Source: Bacteroidales bacterium (GTDB lineage: Bacteria; Bacteroidota; Bacteroidia; Bacteroidales; VadinHA17). From it: a stretch of DNA of 37,386 nucleotides. The notes under the pieces are model-generated. The model saw nothing but the letters and a program-made list of their open reading frames with translations. It was not told the DNA's origin and searched no databases. This document shows positions 25,694-33,808 of this stretch, in pieces. Within the stretch, counting starts at the first letter, position 1; the number at the start of each line of letters is the position of its first letter. The position numbers and the translations under genes were made by a program. The DNA lies in NCBI GenBank assembly GCA_021371855.1, contig JAJFVL010000047.1, positions 1-37,386 of the forward strand. Direction: 5' to 3'.

Positions 25694-25906
25694 GAAAAAT
25701 ATCATTTTAACCTTCCTGAAAAAGACGATTACGAAACGCTTGCCGGCATGATATTGTTTTATTACGGCAGTATTCCCTCAAACAATAATATTACAAGAAT
25801 CTGGGACCTTGTAATAAAAGTACTCAGGGCTGCAGCAACGAGGCTTGAACTTGTAAATTTGAAAATAAAAAAAGAGAGGCTTCCCTCAAGGAGAAAGCCT
25901 CTCTGA
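25694..25906 (+). pseudogene. Truncated CorC/HlyC-family 3' fragment
   Basis: The frame reads [20 protein letters not shown] and continues to ATRLELVNLKI, which matches residues 361-417 of the CorC-like protein encoded at 17470-18732. By hand count about 90 percent of the first 84 bases agree, and about three quarters of the whole stretch; six of the first eight differences are silent, so the copy diverged while still under selection. Everything before residue 361, including the membrane and CBS domains, is absent, and the upstream open frame from 25532 is unrelated. The stop codon expected near 25874 is replaced by a hairpin, so the frame runs to 25906. It is a non-functional remnant. Confidence 0.8.
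25873..25904 (-). terminator. Terminator closing SusCD locus B
   Basis: Arms AGAGAGGCTT and AAGCCTCTCT pair perfectly around 12 bases. On the minus strand a run of seven T follows, giving a classical factor-independent terminator 23 bases after the last gene of locus B. It also marks where homology between the CorC fragment and the intact CorC gene stops. Confidence 0.88.
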
Positions 25907-25926
25907 TATAAAATCATAGTATAAAA

Positions 25927-26394
25927 TCAATGGGGTTCATTATATTCTTCATAACTTGAAGCCCTGTGCCCATACATCTTATAAATAGTACCCGGATCTG
26001 ATCCGAACTCAGTTTCAAAATAAATACTGTCTTTTTGAATTACTTTACCATTTTTAATTGTAACGATATCTTCATAATTTGTGCCAGGCATTGAGGTATA
26101 ATCAGTGGTGCTGAAAGTCAATGTTTTCATATCGGCTTTGGCCTTAGCCTTAAAGGGCCATATATTCCCATTATCATCAATCCAGACAGAATCCTGTCCA
26201 AAAGATGTATTGTAAACTTTAATGAAATATGGTCCGGCGTCAACACTTCCGCCATATTCAATTTGCAAAGCCCATTCTCCGCTCAATGGATACGACCAAC
26301 TGTATTCCTTGGTATATTCCATTTTCTGGCAGGAAAACATAATCACTAAGATTCCTGCCAATAAGATTTTATATTTCATTCGTATCATTTTCAT
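25927..26394 (-). CDS. Lipid_bd-type (PF12888-like) surface lipoprotein, locus B
   Basis: A 155-residue lipoprotein with lipid cysteine C22 (IMFSC). The mature part has SGEWALQIEYGG, then YFIKVYNTSFGQDSVWIDDNG, ITIKNG-like strands and the closing DSIYFETEFGSDPGTIYKMY with GHR. This resembles the family described as lipid-binding putative hydrolase in SusCD loci; a hydrolase function is not supported by any catalytic residue I can see. I chose the ATG at 26394 because the signal peptide begins there; an in-frame upstream ATG at 26457 would overlap the preceding gene by 52 bases. Last gene of locus B, 11 bases after the previous stop, 23 bases before the terminator. Confidence 0.75.
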   Translation of the reverse strand: MKMIRMKYKILLAGILVIMFSCQKMEYTKEYSWSYPLSGEWALQIEYGGSVDAGPYFIKVYNTSFGQDSVWIDDNGNIWPFKAKAKADMKTLTFSTTDYTSMPGTNYEDIVTIKNGKVIQKDSIYFETEFGSDPGTIYKMYGHRASSYEEYNEPH

Positions 26395-26405
26395 AATATC
26401 TTCTT

Positions 26406-27149
26406 TTAGATTTGAACTTGCTTTAATGTAACAACAAAGTTGTAACCAGAATCCCATGTTGATTTGAAGGTTACTGTTTTAGCAGCTGCATCAACTGACA
26501 TAGATGTCAGTGTTACAACGCCGCCAAAAGCACCGGCAGGAAATCCTGGTCCAAAAGTGAAATCATTTGCTGCAATATTATTTGCTGTTACTATTCCCCC
26601 TGAAGCCATGTAAGTCGATCCGTAGTTACGTCCCAGATCGTAATAACCACCAATGCCATCCGATATCTGATAAGTATTCGTACCTGTTTTCCAGATCATC
26701 ACATACTTCATATTCGTGTATTGAGCGCCAGATGCTCCATTTCGTACAACCGTGGAGGTATACAACCCTTCGATGCTGTTAACAAGATCCCCTGTTTTTG
26801 CAACATAAACAACTCTCTCAAGGAATGCCGAAAATCCGTCACTGTTGGTTGCAGTATATTTAAGAACATATTTATTTGCAGCATTTGCATCTACAGTATT
26901 TCCACTATACGAATGGTATATTCCACTTGTCGAAGTAGTTATATTAATTTGATTCCCCTTCTCTGTAGCTGTAACACCAAGTTCTGTGTAAGCAGTACCT
27001 AATGGAAGAAAAATTACATCGGCGCCAGTCATTGTCATCTCAGGAAAGTAAGTGATTCTTGAAACTCCCTCGGATGTCAGTTCTTTTTCGCAGCTTGAAA
27101 TGAAAGCCACGAGCAATATCAGGATTAATATATTATATATCTTTTTCAT
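26406..27149 (-). CDS. Ig-like (DUF5012/DUF5011-type) surface lipoprotein, locus B
   Basis: A 247-residue lipoprotein: signal peptide to FISSC, C20, then EKE. An Ig-like domain follows (ITYFPEMTMTGADVIFLPLGTAYTELGVTAT, about 33-63, with the typical YTATNSDGFSA loop) and then a second beta-rich domain (about 125-247, from SIEGLYTSTVVRNG). The first part fits the DUF5011/DUF5012 group often found directly after susD. It would sit at the cell surface and help bind the substrate of locus B. It lies 18 bases after the susD gene and 11 before the next lipoprotein gene. Confidence 0.75.
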   Translation of the reverse strand: MKKIYNILILILLVAFISSCEKELTSEGVSRITYFPEMTMTGADVIFLPLGTAYTELGVTATEKGNQINITTSTSGIYHSYSGNTVDANAANKYVLKYTATNSDGFSAFLERVVYVAKTGDLVNSIEGLYTSTVVRNGASGAQYTNMKYVMIWKTGTNTYQISDGIGGYYDLGRNYGSTYMASGGIVTANNIAANDFTFGPGFPAGAFGGVVTLTSMSVDAAAKTVTFKSTWDSGYNFVVTLKQVQI

Positions 27150-27167
27150 TGTGAAATATTTTAAGAG

Positions 27168-28619
27168 TTATAAATTCTTTGTATCCCACCATACCTTAGT
27201 ATATATAGGCACCTGTGTAGGAGTATTAGGATTTGATTTCCTCTCAGAATCAGGATATATTAATCGTTTGGGGAACTTTCCACCAGTAACGTTAGTTGGT
27301 GAAATAACCAGAAAATTGGGATAACCTGTACGGTTTTGATCAAAAAAGGCTTCCAGGCTTTGACTATTGGCAGAAGCAATCCATTTTTGAGTAATAATTG
27401 TCTTTTGCTTGTTTTCAAAACCAGAAGAAGGATATTCATATACACCGCCTGCCTCATATAAGGACGGTTTGTTAGTAGCTCCAAATTTATCCATGGAAGC
27501 CTGAATGCCCATTTCATAATATGATTTTGCATCGGCATCGCTCCCGTACCACAGATTTGCTTCGGCCAGCATAAAATTGCATTCAGCTTTGGAAAAGAAA
27601 TATACGGGATCTACCGGACCCAGATTTGGTGTGGCTAAATTTTTTATATTCGGAAATATTGCAGCATCAGTTTTATAATGCCCGTTTTTTAGTCCGACCA
27701 TTAATTTACCTGTCACTGAGGGTACAAAAATCTTTGTTAACCTGGGATCTCCGATTGCTTTCAAGGTATCCAATAAGGTAGCGCTTGCAACGATATTACC
27801 TGCCAAGCGATCGACAAATGTTTCATATGCTGGGTTACGTTTGTCCTGTTCACTTGCAAATGCTGTCATTTTAGCATCATCTAACAGGAAATTATCTTCA
27901 GTCAATAATGCTTCGATACCCGGCTTGGCTATTGCCGGACGTGCATATACCTGGCGCAAATAGATCTTTAACTTCAAAGTGTTGGCAAATTGAATCCATG
28001 AATCTATATCTCCCTGGAAAAGAAGATCTTCCTCCCCAATTTCGGAAGAAGTAGCCAAAGGATTTGAACTTGATTTAATAGTAAAATCCTGGCTTAAAGC
28101 AAAATCAATGCGTGCGATTAAACTGTCATAAACCAAAGATCCATTATCCCATTTGGGAGTAAAATTTTCAGTACCTTTCAAAGCTTCCGTGAAAGGGATA
28201 TTATCATATAAATCAGCCAAGACCTGGTAAGTGTAAGATTGAATACACGTTGCAACCAGATAGTATGTCCAATCTTTAGTTTTGCTGGTTTCTTTACGGA
28301 TATATTCCATGTCACTCAGAACACCTGAATACAGCTGCCCAAACTGGCGTGTATCATACTGGTCGCTCTGCAAAGAATAATCTTCCCAATCGGTCCATTG
28401 TGATGCACCAGTTGATTGTGCCCAATGCTGGGCCCAAAAACCTCCTAATAACTGATACCAACCTCCCATCACGTATGCGCTCGATGCAATACCACTGGGC
28501 AATACAAGCTTAGAAGTAGAAGTAGCAGGATCATTAGGGCTCTCGTTTATATCCAGGAAACTCTTGCTGCAGCTTGTTCCCTGTACGAGGATAATCAAGA
28601 GGAAAATATATCTTTTCAT
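27168..28619 (-). CDS. SusD/RagB-family outer-membrane lipoprotein, locus B
   Basis: A 483-residue SusD-like protein, SusD-like_2 type. Lipid cysteine C17 (GTSC), then SKSFLDINESPNDP. Characteristic helical parts are YTYQVLADLYDNIPFTEALKG and WIQFANTLKLKIYLRQ, with the aromatic cluster YVMGGWYQLLGGFWAQHW near 54-71 that probably lies at the binding face. The C-terminus ends in VWWDTKNL. It partners the SusC encoded 27 bases upstream. Sequence differs strongly from the susD products of loci A and C, suggesting a different ligand. Confidence 0.92.
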   Translation of the reverse strand: MKRYIFLLIILVQGTSCSKSFLDINESPNDPATSTSKLVLPSGIASSAYVMGGWYQLLGGFWAQHWAQSTGASQWTDWEDYSLQSDQYDTRQFGQLYSGVLSDMEYIRKETSKTKDWTYYLVATCIQSYTYQVLADLYDNIPFTEALKGTENFTPKWDNGSLVYDSLIARIDFALSQDFTIKSSSNPLATSSEIGEEDLLFQGDIDSWIQFANTLKLKIYLRQVYARPAIAKPGIEALLTEDNFLLDDAKMTAFASEQDKRNPAYETFVDRLAGNIVASATLLDTLKAIGDPRLTKIFVPSVTGKLMVGLKNGHYKTDAAIFPNIKNLATPNLGPVDPVYFFSKAECNFMLAEANLWYGSDADAKSYYEMGIQASMDKFGATNKPSLYEAGGVYEYPSSGFENKQKTIITQKWIASANSQSLEAFFDQNRTGYPNFLVISPTNVTGGKFPKRLIYPDSERKSNPNTPTQVPIYTKVWWDTKNL

Positions 28620-28646
28620 AATTCTCTGTTTTATATCGGATTAATG

Positions 28647-31600
28647 TTAAAAAGTTATTTTCAAACTTGCAGTGATTGAGCGTGTAGAAGGTGTTGCCCC
28701 ATATTCACCATAATCAGCAGCAATTTCGTTTCCGAATGTAGTAAGCTCAGGATCGACAAAAGTATTGTCACTAGGCGTCCATAATAAAAGATTCCTTCCT
28801 ATCAAACTTATTTCAAGATTACTTATACCATTAGAGTTGTTAACACTAAGGTTAGAAAGCCATCTTTTAGGCACATTGTATGAGATCACCACGTTTCTTA
28901 ATTTTACAAACGATTTGTCAAACATAAATGCACGTTCAAATTGACTAGCTCCATACGTCTGATTATAATAGAGATTCATATTATTGCTTGAACCAGCGAT
29001 TGGAACATCGTTTTCAACATAACTTATATTACCGCTACCATCATCAATTTTAACAACAGAATTCGGAATAATAAAAGGTTCCCTATCGTTATAAGTTGTT
29101 TGCGGAATGTTGCCTGTAAAGTATAACAACTCTGCGTTACGCGAATATATTAAACCACCATGACGAATATCCACTATCGCGCTAAGTGTCAATCCTTTGT
29201 AAGATACCGATGTGCTAACACCCGTCATAAATTTATACTGGGCATCCCCATAAATTACTTTATCAGTAGCTGCAACAGGCAAGCCCTGGTTATTTACAAC
29301 AATTCTACCCTGAGGATCACGTTCTGCAACACTTCCTTCATATAATCCGATGGGTTGTCCCGGGCGTGCTACAAAGCCCAAACGGCTGGTACCACCTAAA
29401 CTGATTTGATCAAGACCTTCTGTAAGCTCAACCAGTTTATTTTTATTATTTGAAAAGTTCCATGCGACCTTCCACTCAAAATCTGCTGATTTAACAGGAA
29501 TAACACTAACTAACAATTCCACACCTTTATTTGTTATTTTACCCAGGTTCATAGTTTGGGCTGAATATCCGGTTGATCTTGCAATAGTTGCATCCCATAT
29601 CAGGTTCTTTACCGTTTTGTTATATAAGGTAAAATCAACTCCAAACCTGTTGTTAAAAAACCTTAAGTCAGTTCCAAATTCATATTCTGTTGCTATTTCC
29701 GGTTGCAAGTTGGGATTCCCGATTCTGTTTGAAATTGTAAAACCGTTTACCCCATTAGGTAAGGGGAATAACAAATTACGATAACCATCAGTAATAGCTG
29801 TTTGTGTGAATACTGAATTTACAAGATATGGATCAGCGTCATTACCTGTCTGTGCAATTCCTGCCCTTATTTTGGCATACGGCAATATATTCTGTATAGA
29901 AGGTAAAGCGTCGCTTAAAAGAAAACTCATATTCACGCTTGGGTAGAAAAAGGACCGGTTACTTTTAGGTAATGTAGAAGACCAGTCGTTCCTGGCAGTA
30001 CCTGTGAGAAATAGAAGATCCCTATATGACAAATTAACGCTGGCATAAGCCCCAACAAGCCTTCTTTTACTAGAAAATTCATCAACGGTTGGTGTAGCTG
30101 AACTGTTAGATAACTGGTAAAACTTTGGGATATCCAAGCCAATGACCTGCGAAGATTGGTTCCTTACCTGACGTTGATTAAAATTATGGCCTAAAATTGC
30201 ATCAATTTTAAACTTATCGCCAAATTCCTTATTTATTGTCAGAAAGAAGTCGGTATTAATTTCCTGATTAAAATATGAAGCTTCAGATACACGACCTACA
30301 TCATTATTATAATCACCACGAACTGAATAATAAATAGCCCTCCATTGTTTCAACTGCGAATTTGAAACGTCAGTTCCTGCCCTGAATGTAGCATTCAACC
30401 ATGGTAAAATTTGATAATCAGTAGTTATATTCCCATACATACGGTTTTCTGTCATGTTATTGCCATGCTCATTTAAAACCCAATATGGATTCTGTGCATA
30501 AACAGTATAGTAATTATCAACATTGTTGAACTTATCATTATAGTCTTTCTGATCAACAATACTTATATCGCGTGGGGTCTGAAATAGTCCATCCATCACG
30601 GATTGATCCTGACCTGTAGGCACAAAGCTGCTTTTCTTATTTATATAATTGAAAGATCCGGCACTGGTTAATTTCTTAAAGAATTTTGTTGATCCTTTCA
30701 ATGAAAAAGTATTTCTTTTATATGAATCAGCATCCGTAGGCATTATTCCATCGGCTGTAACATTCGAATAGGATAAATAATAAGATGATCTGTCATTACC
30801 ATCCGTAATGGAAATAGAATTATTATAAGTTTTCCCTACCTCAAAAAAATCTTTAAAGTTATCTTCTAATGCAACATAAGGTTTAATTTTCTGGGAATTA
30901 TCAACATTGTGTCCCCAAACACGCACTTTTCCATCAAATTTTGGGCCCCACGAGCCGTTTTCTTCAAGGTTTGCTTCCAGAGAACCATCGTACCAGCCCT
31001 GCCCAAATTCATTTTGAAACAAAGGTGTGCGTAATGGAGTATCAAAAGAAATAGAACTTGCGAAATCCACAATTGCTCCTTTCCCTCTTCGGTCTGAACC
31101 TCTCTTTGTGGTTATCACAATAACGCCATTCGTTGCCCGTGATCCATATAATGCCGTGCCTGAAGCTCCTTTTAATATAGTGATAGATTCTATATCATCC
31201 GGATTTATATCATTTGCACGGTTTCCGAAGTCGGTACCTCCATTTATATCAGTACTTCCAATAGAAGCATTACTAACCGGGACACCATCAATAACATACA
31301 ACGGCTGATTTGAACGTCCTAACGATGAAAATCCTCTTAAAAAGACACGCGTTGATGAACCAGGGGCCCCTGAGGAAGATGAAATATTTATACCTGCAAT
31401 CTTCCCCTGAAGTGAATTTAAGACACTCCTATCATGAGTTGATGCTATTTCATCGCTCTTTACCTGAGTTGCAGAATATCCCAAGCTTTTTTCAGAACGT
31501 TTAATACCTATAGCGGTAACAACAACTTCATTCAAACCTACAAGGTCGGATGCCATAACACAGTCGATTACAGAACGACCGGCAATTTCAATTTCCTGTG

Positions 31601-31844
31601 TTTTCATCCCCACATAGGTAAAAGATAATGTCGTGGCAGTAACAGGCACTTCAAGAGTGTATTTACCTTTATCGTCTGTAAATGCTCCAAGTGTGGTGCC
31701 TTTAACTTGAATAGTAACCCCTGGAATCGGCCCCTCCCCCTCCACAGCAGAGGTAACCGTACCTGTAATGACTCTTGTCTGTGCAAATAGTGATGATACA
31801 CCTATAAACACAAACAAAACAATCAGCACAAATAATTTCTTCAT
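28647..31844 (-). CDS. SusC/RagA-family TonB-linked outer-membrane channel, locus B
   Basis: A 1065-residue TonB-dependent transporter with signal peptide (1-22), carboxypeptidase-regulatory-like domain (27-98), NEVVVTA box (105-111), plug and barrel ending in ITF. Plug features include SLQGKIAGINI, RVFLRGFSSL and PLYVIDGVPVSN. There is no STN domain. Codons 1-38 plus the untranslated leader and codons 80-110 are nearly identical in DNA to the susC of locus C, but codons 44-77 are a different version (IQVKGTTLGAFTDDKGKYTL). A palindrome at 31953-31966 lies upstream. No perfect -7 promoter element was found; TATATTTA (31919-31912) is the nearest. Confidence 0.94.
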   Translation of the reverse strand: MKKLFVLIVLFVFIGVSSLFAQTRVITGTVTSAVEGEGPIPGVTIQVKGTTLGAFTDDKGKYTLEVPVTATTLSFTYVGMKTQEIEIAGRSVIDCVMASDLVGLNEVVVTAIGIKRSEKSLGYSATQVKSDEIASTHDRSVLNSLQGKIAGINISSSSGAPGSSTRVFLRGFSSLGRSNQPLYVIDGVPVSNASIGSTDINGGTDFGNRANDINPDDIESITILKGASGTALYGSRATNGVIVITTKRGSDRRGKGAIVDFASSISFDTPLRTPLFQNEFGQGWYDGSLEANLEENGSWGPKFDGKVRVWGHNVDNSQKIKPYVALEDNFKDFFEVGKTYNNSISITDGNDRSSYYLSYSNVTADGIMPTDADSYKRNTFSLKGSTKFFKKLTSAGSFNYINKKSSFVPTGQDQSVMDGLFQTPRDISIVDQKDYNDKFNNVDNYYTVYAQNPYWVLNEHGNNMTENRMYGNITTDYQILPWLNATFRAGTDVSNSQLKQWRAIYYSVRGDYNNDVGRVSEASYFNQEINTDFFLTINKEFGDKFKIDAILGHNFNQRQVRNQSSQVIGLDIPKFYQLSNSSATPTVDEFSSKRRLVGAYASVNLSYRDLLFLTGTARNDWSSTLPKSNRSFFYPSVNMSFLLSDALPSIQNILPYAKIRAGIAQTGNDADPYLVNSVFTQTAITDGYRNLLFPLPNGVNGFTISNRIGNPNLQPEIATEYEFGTDLRFFNNRFGVDFTLYNKTVKNLIWDATIARSTGYSAQTMNLGKITNKGVELLVSVIPVKSADFEWKVAWNFSNNKNKLVELTEGLDQISLGGTSRLGFVARPGQPIGLYEGSVAERDPQGRIVVNNQGLPVAATDKVIYGDAQYKFMTGVSTSVSYKGLTLSAIVDIRHGGLIYSRNAELLYFTGNIPQTTYNDREPFIIPNSVVKIDDGSGNISYVENDVPIAGSSNNMNLYYNQTYGASQFERAFMFDKSFVKLRNVVISYNVPKRWLSNLSVNNSNGISNLEISLIGRNLLLWTPSDNTFVDPELTTFGNEIAADYGEYGATPSTRSITASLKITF

Positions 31845-31952
31845 ACGATTTAGTTTTAGGTTTTAATTTAAGATCAATGTCCTCAGTTTAAGGTTTTTAT
31901 TTAAAATTATATAAATATAGTTCTTTTTCTTTTTGTATTATTTTATTTTCCT

Positions 31953-31966
31953 ATGATTTTTATCAT
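31953..31966. promoter_or_regulatory. TGAT-N4-ATCA palindrome upstream of locus B
   Basis: ATGATTTTTATCAT is symmetric apart from the central bases and lies 109 bases ahead of the susC start. It matches the half-sites of Crp/Fnr-type regulators and the site ahead of locus C. Its placement, well upstream of the transcription start, would fit an activator. Confidence 0.45.
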
Positions 31967-32285
31967 TTTTTTCGTTTCTTTTTTTATTTTTTACAATTTT
32001 ACATTATAATTTGTTAGCTATACGACTGTTTTACTGCGTGTTATAATTTATCGTGTTATAATTCTTATTGTACATCTCCCTGAATGAATTTTGTTTAACT
32101 TTAATGGAAAAAGTTATTAAAATTTGTCTGAAAAACAAGATGTTAAAGGATTGCCGGCATTAAAGAAAGTCTGTCCTGAAGAAAGTACTCAGGCAGGCAA
32201 TAGGGTGATCAGAATTCATAAATTTCATTTACAAGACCGGAGTATATGAATCTGAAAAATAGTAGTATTCCAATTAAGACAAAAA
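31967..32285. other. Intergenic DNA between loci A and B
   Basis: AT-rich DNA with no convincing gene. A 12-base direct repeat, CGTGTTATAATT, is present at 32037-32048 and 32052-32063. A 19-codon open frame from 32104 has no recognisable features. I see no RNA gene or transposase remnant. Confidence 0.5.
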
Positions 32286-32313
32286 AAGAGGTGCCTTTAA
32301 TGTGGCACCTCTT
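32286..32313 (-). terminator. Terminator closing SusCD locus A
   Basis: Arms AAGAGGTGCC and GGCACCTCTT pair perfectly around eight bases and, on the minus strand, are followed by a run of T. It starts 24 bases after the susD stop. It shows that locus A ends after susD, with no extra lipoprotein. Confidence 0.88.
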
Positions 32314-32336
32314 CTTTTATATATAATGGATTATTC

Positions 32337-33788
32337 TTATTGCTTATCCCAGAATAATCTGGTAGTTGCTTCGTCACCACCTATAGCAGCAGCTGCTGCC
32401 TCATAATTATCTTTGTTCATCTTATTTTCGTTAAACGGATAAGGCATTCTAACCGGGATATCCGCATATGTCATACCAGATGGCACATTCAGGATCGGGA
32501 AATCGAGCCTTCTCCATTCAGCCCATGCTTCTACACCCCTGTCAAACAGACCGAGCCATTTCTGAGTGCCAATTTTCTCTTTATAATTGCCAGAGGCAGT
32601 TTTGTATGCAACGTCTGGCTGAACAAGATAGGCCAAAGCATCAGTTTCAGACACACCCCAGTATTTCATACTTTCAAGAATGGCATTATTATAATGGGTT
32701 TCTGAATCAGTAACATTTCCTAGTCCTCTTTCAGCAGCCTCTGCAAGTAAAAATTCTACTTCCACATAATCGCATAAGATAGTAGGATATTCAGGGTCGA
32801 TTCTGACAGGATCAGAAAAATGAGAGAATTTACTATAGCTGCTGGAACCTGTTTTTCCATAAGGTAACCCTGTATAATTACCGGCAGGATACTGTGTAAA
32901 CCATATAGCACGACGTGGATCACTCAGTGAATTCATCTTATCGACCAGCGTGTTTGTCGGACAAAAATCTTTACGTGCATCCAGAACAAATGCCTGATAA
33001 TATGGGCTCACATAAGGAGCAATTCCATAGTGATGAAATATTGCACTTTCCGATTCATCAGTGAATACTCCGGTTGCAACAGCCTGAGAAACCATAGTAC
33101 TTGAATTAGCAGCAGGTACATCAGCAAGTCTTAATGCGAATCTTAACTTGAGAGATGCAGCAAACTTTTTCCATAGAGCAACATCCCCGCTATAGAGTAC
33201 ATCGGCTTCGTTAAACCCGTCAGCTGTGGCATCAAGGTCGGCAATAACTGCATCAAGACGGGTAATCAAATCCTGATATATTGTCCATGCATCGTCATAT
33301 TTTGGGCGGCTGTTCTCTGCACCCATCAATGCTTCAGAATAAGGGATATTGCCAAACTGGTCGACTAACACCTGGTAGGCATAAATTTCCCATAAATTTG
33401 CAATAGCCAGCTGATTTTTCTTTTTTTCTGCAGGGTAAGCAGGGGTTATTGCCTTTTCTTCAATCAGTTTTTTGCAATCCTTCAGATTCAGCAGAACATC
33501 TCTGTAAATATTCCCTGAGAATGCATCAGGAATCTGCCTGTCGGAAAAATTATAACGGCTTTCCGTTGTGTATGTAACTTCCGATTGATACTGAACCAAT
33601 ATTCTGGAGATATTCCTGTTAACATTCATATCTGTTATCTGATCAACCAAAGCTATCTCAACTTGTGTGAATAATGCGTCGGGCGAGACAGTTTTCGCAC
33701 TCTTGGGATCGTTATTGTCCGGCAATTCGCAAGAAGTCGCAAAAATAGTTAAGACAAGAAATATGTAAAATATATTTTTATTTTTCAT
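32337..33788 (-). CDS. SusD/RagB-family outer-membrane lipoprotein, locus A
   Basis: A 483-residue SusD-like protein. Lipid cysteine C20 (FATSC), then ELPDNNDPKSAKTVSPDALF. Helices typical of the fold include YAYQVLVDQFGNIPYSEALMG and LWKKFAASLKLRFALRLAD. The C-terminal EKIGTQKWLGLFDRGVEAWAEW and LFWDKQ are also usual. It lies 20 bases downstream of its susC and is the last gene of locus A. No enzyme accompanies the pair. Confidence 0.92.
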   Translation of the reverse strand: MKNKNIFYIFLVLTIFATSCELPDNNDPKSAKTVSPDALFTQVEIALVDQITDMNVNRNISRILVQYQSEVTYTTESRYNFSDRQIPDAFSGNIYRDVLLNLKDCKKLIEEKAITPAYPAEKKKNQLAIANLWEIYAYQVLVDQFGNIPYSEALMGAENSRPKYDDAWTIYQDLITRLDAVIADLDATADGFNEADVLYSGDVALWKKFAASLKLRFALRLADVPAANSSTMVSQAVATGVFTDESESAIFHHYGIAPYVSPYYQAFVLDARKDFCPTNTLVDKMNSLSDPRRAIWFTQYPAGNYTGLPYGKTGSSSYSKFSHFSDPVRIDPEYPTILCDYVEVEFLLAEAAERGLGNVTDSETHYNNAILESMKYWGVSETDALAYLVQPDVAYKTASGNYKEKIGTQKWLGLFDRGVEAWAEWRRLDFPILNVPSGMTYADIPVRMPYPFNENKMNKDNYEAAAAAIGGDEATTRLFWDKQ

Positions 33789-33808
33789 GATCTTTCTATT
33801 TAATGTGT

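Noticed and set aside
25532..25906. An intact small protein gene over the CorC fragment
   Set aside because: The N-terminal part is unrelated to the family, the conserved part is a domain tail only, and the frame runs through a terminator.
32104..32163. A 19-codon plus-strand open frame between loci A and B
   Set aside because: Too short, no recognisable motif, no promoter and normal for AT-rich intergenic DNA.
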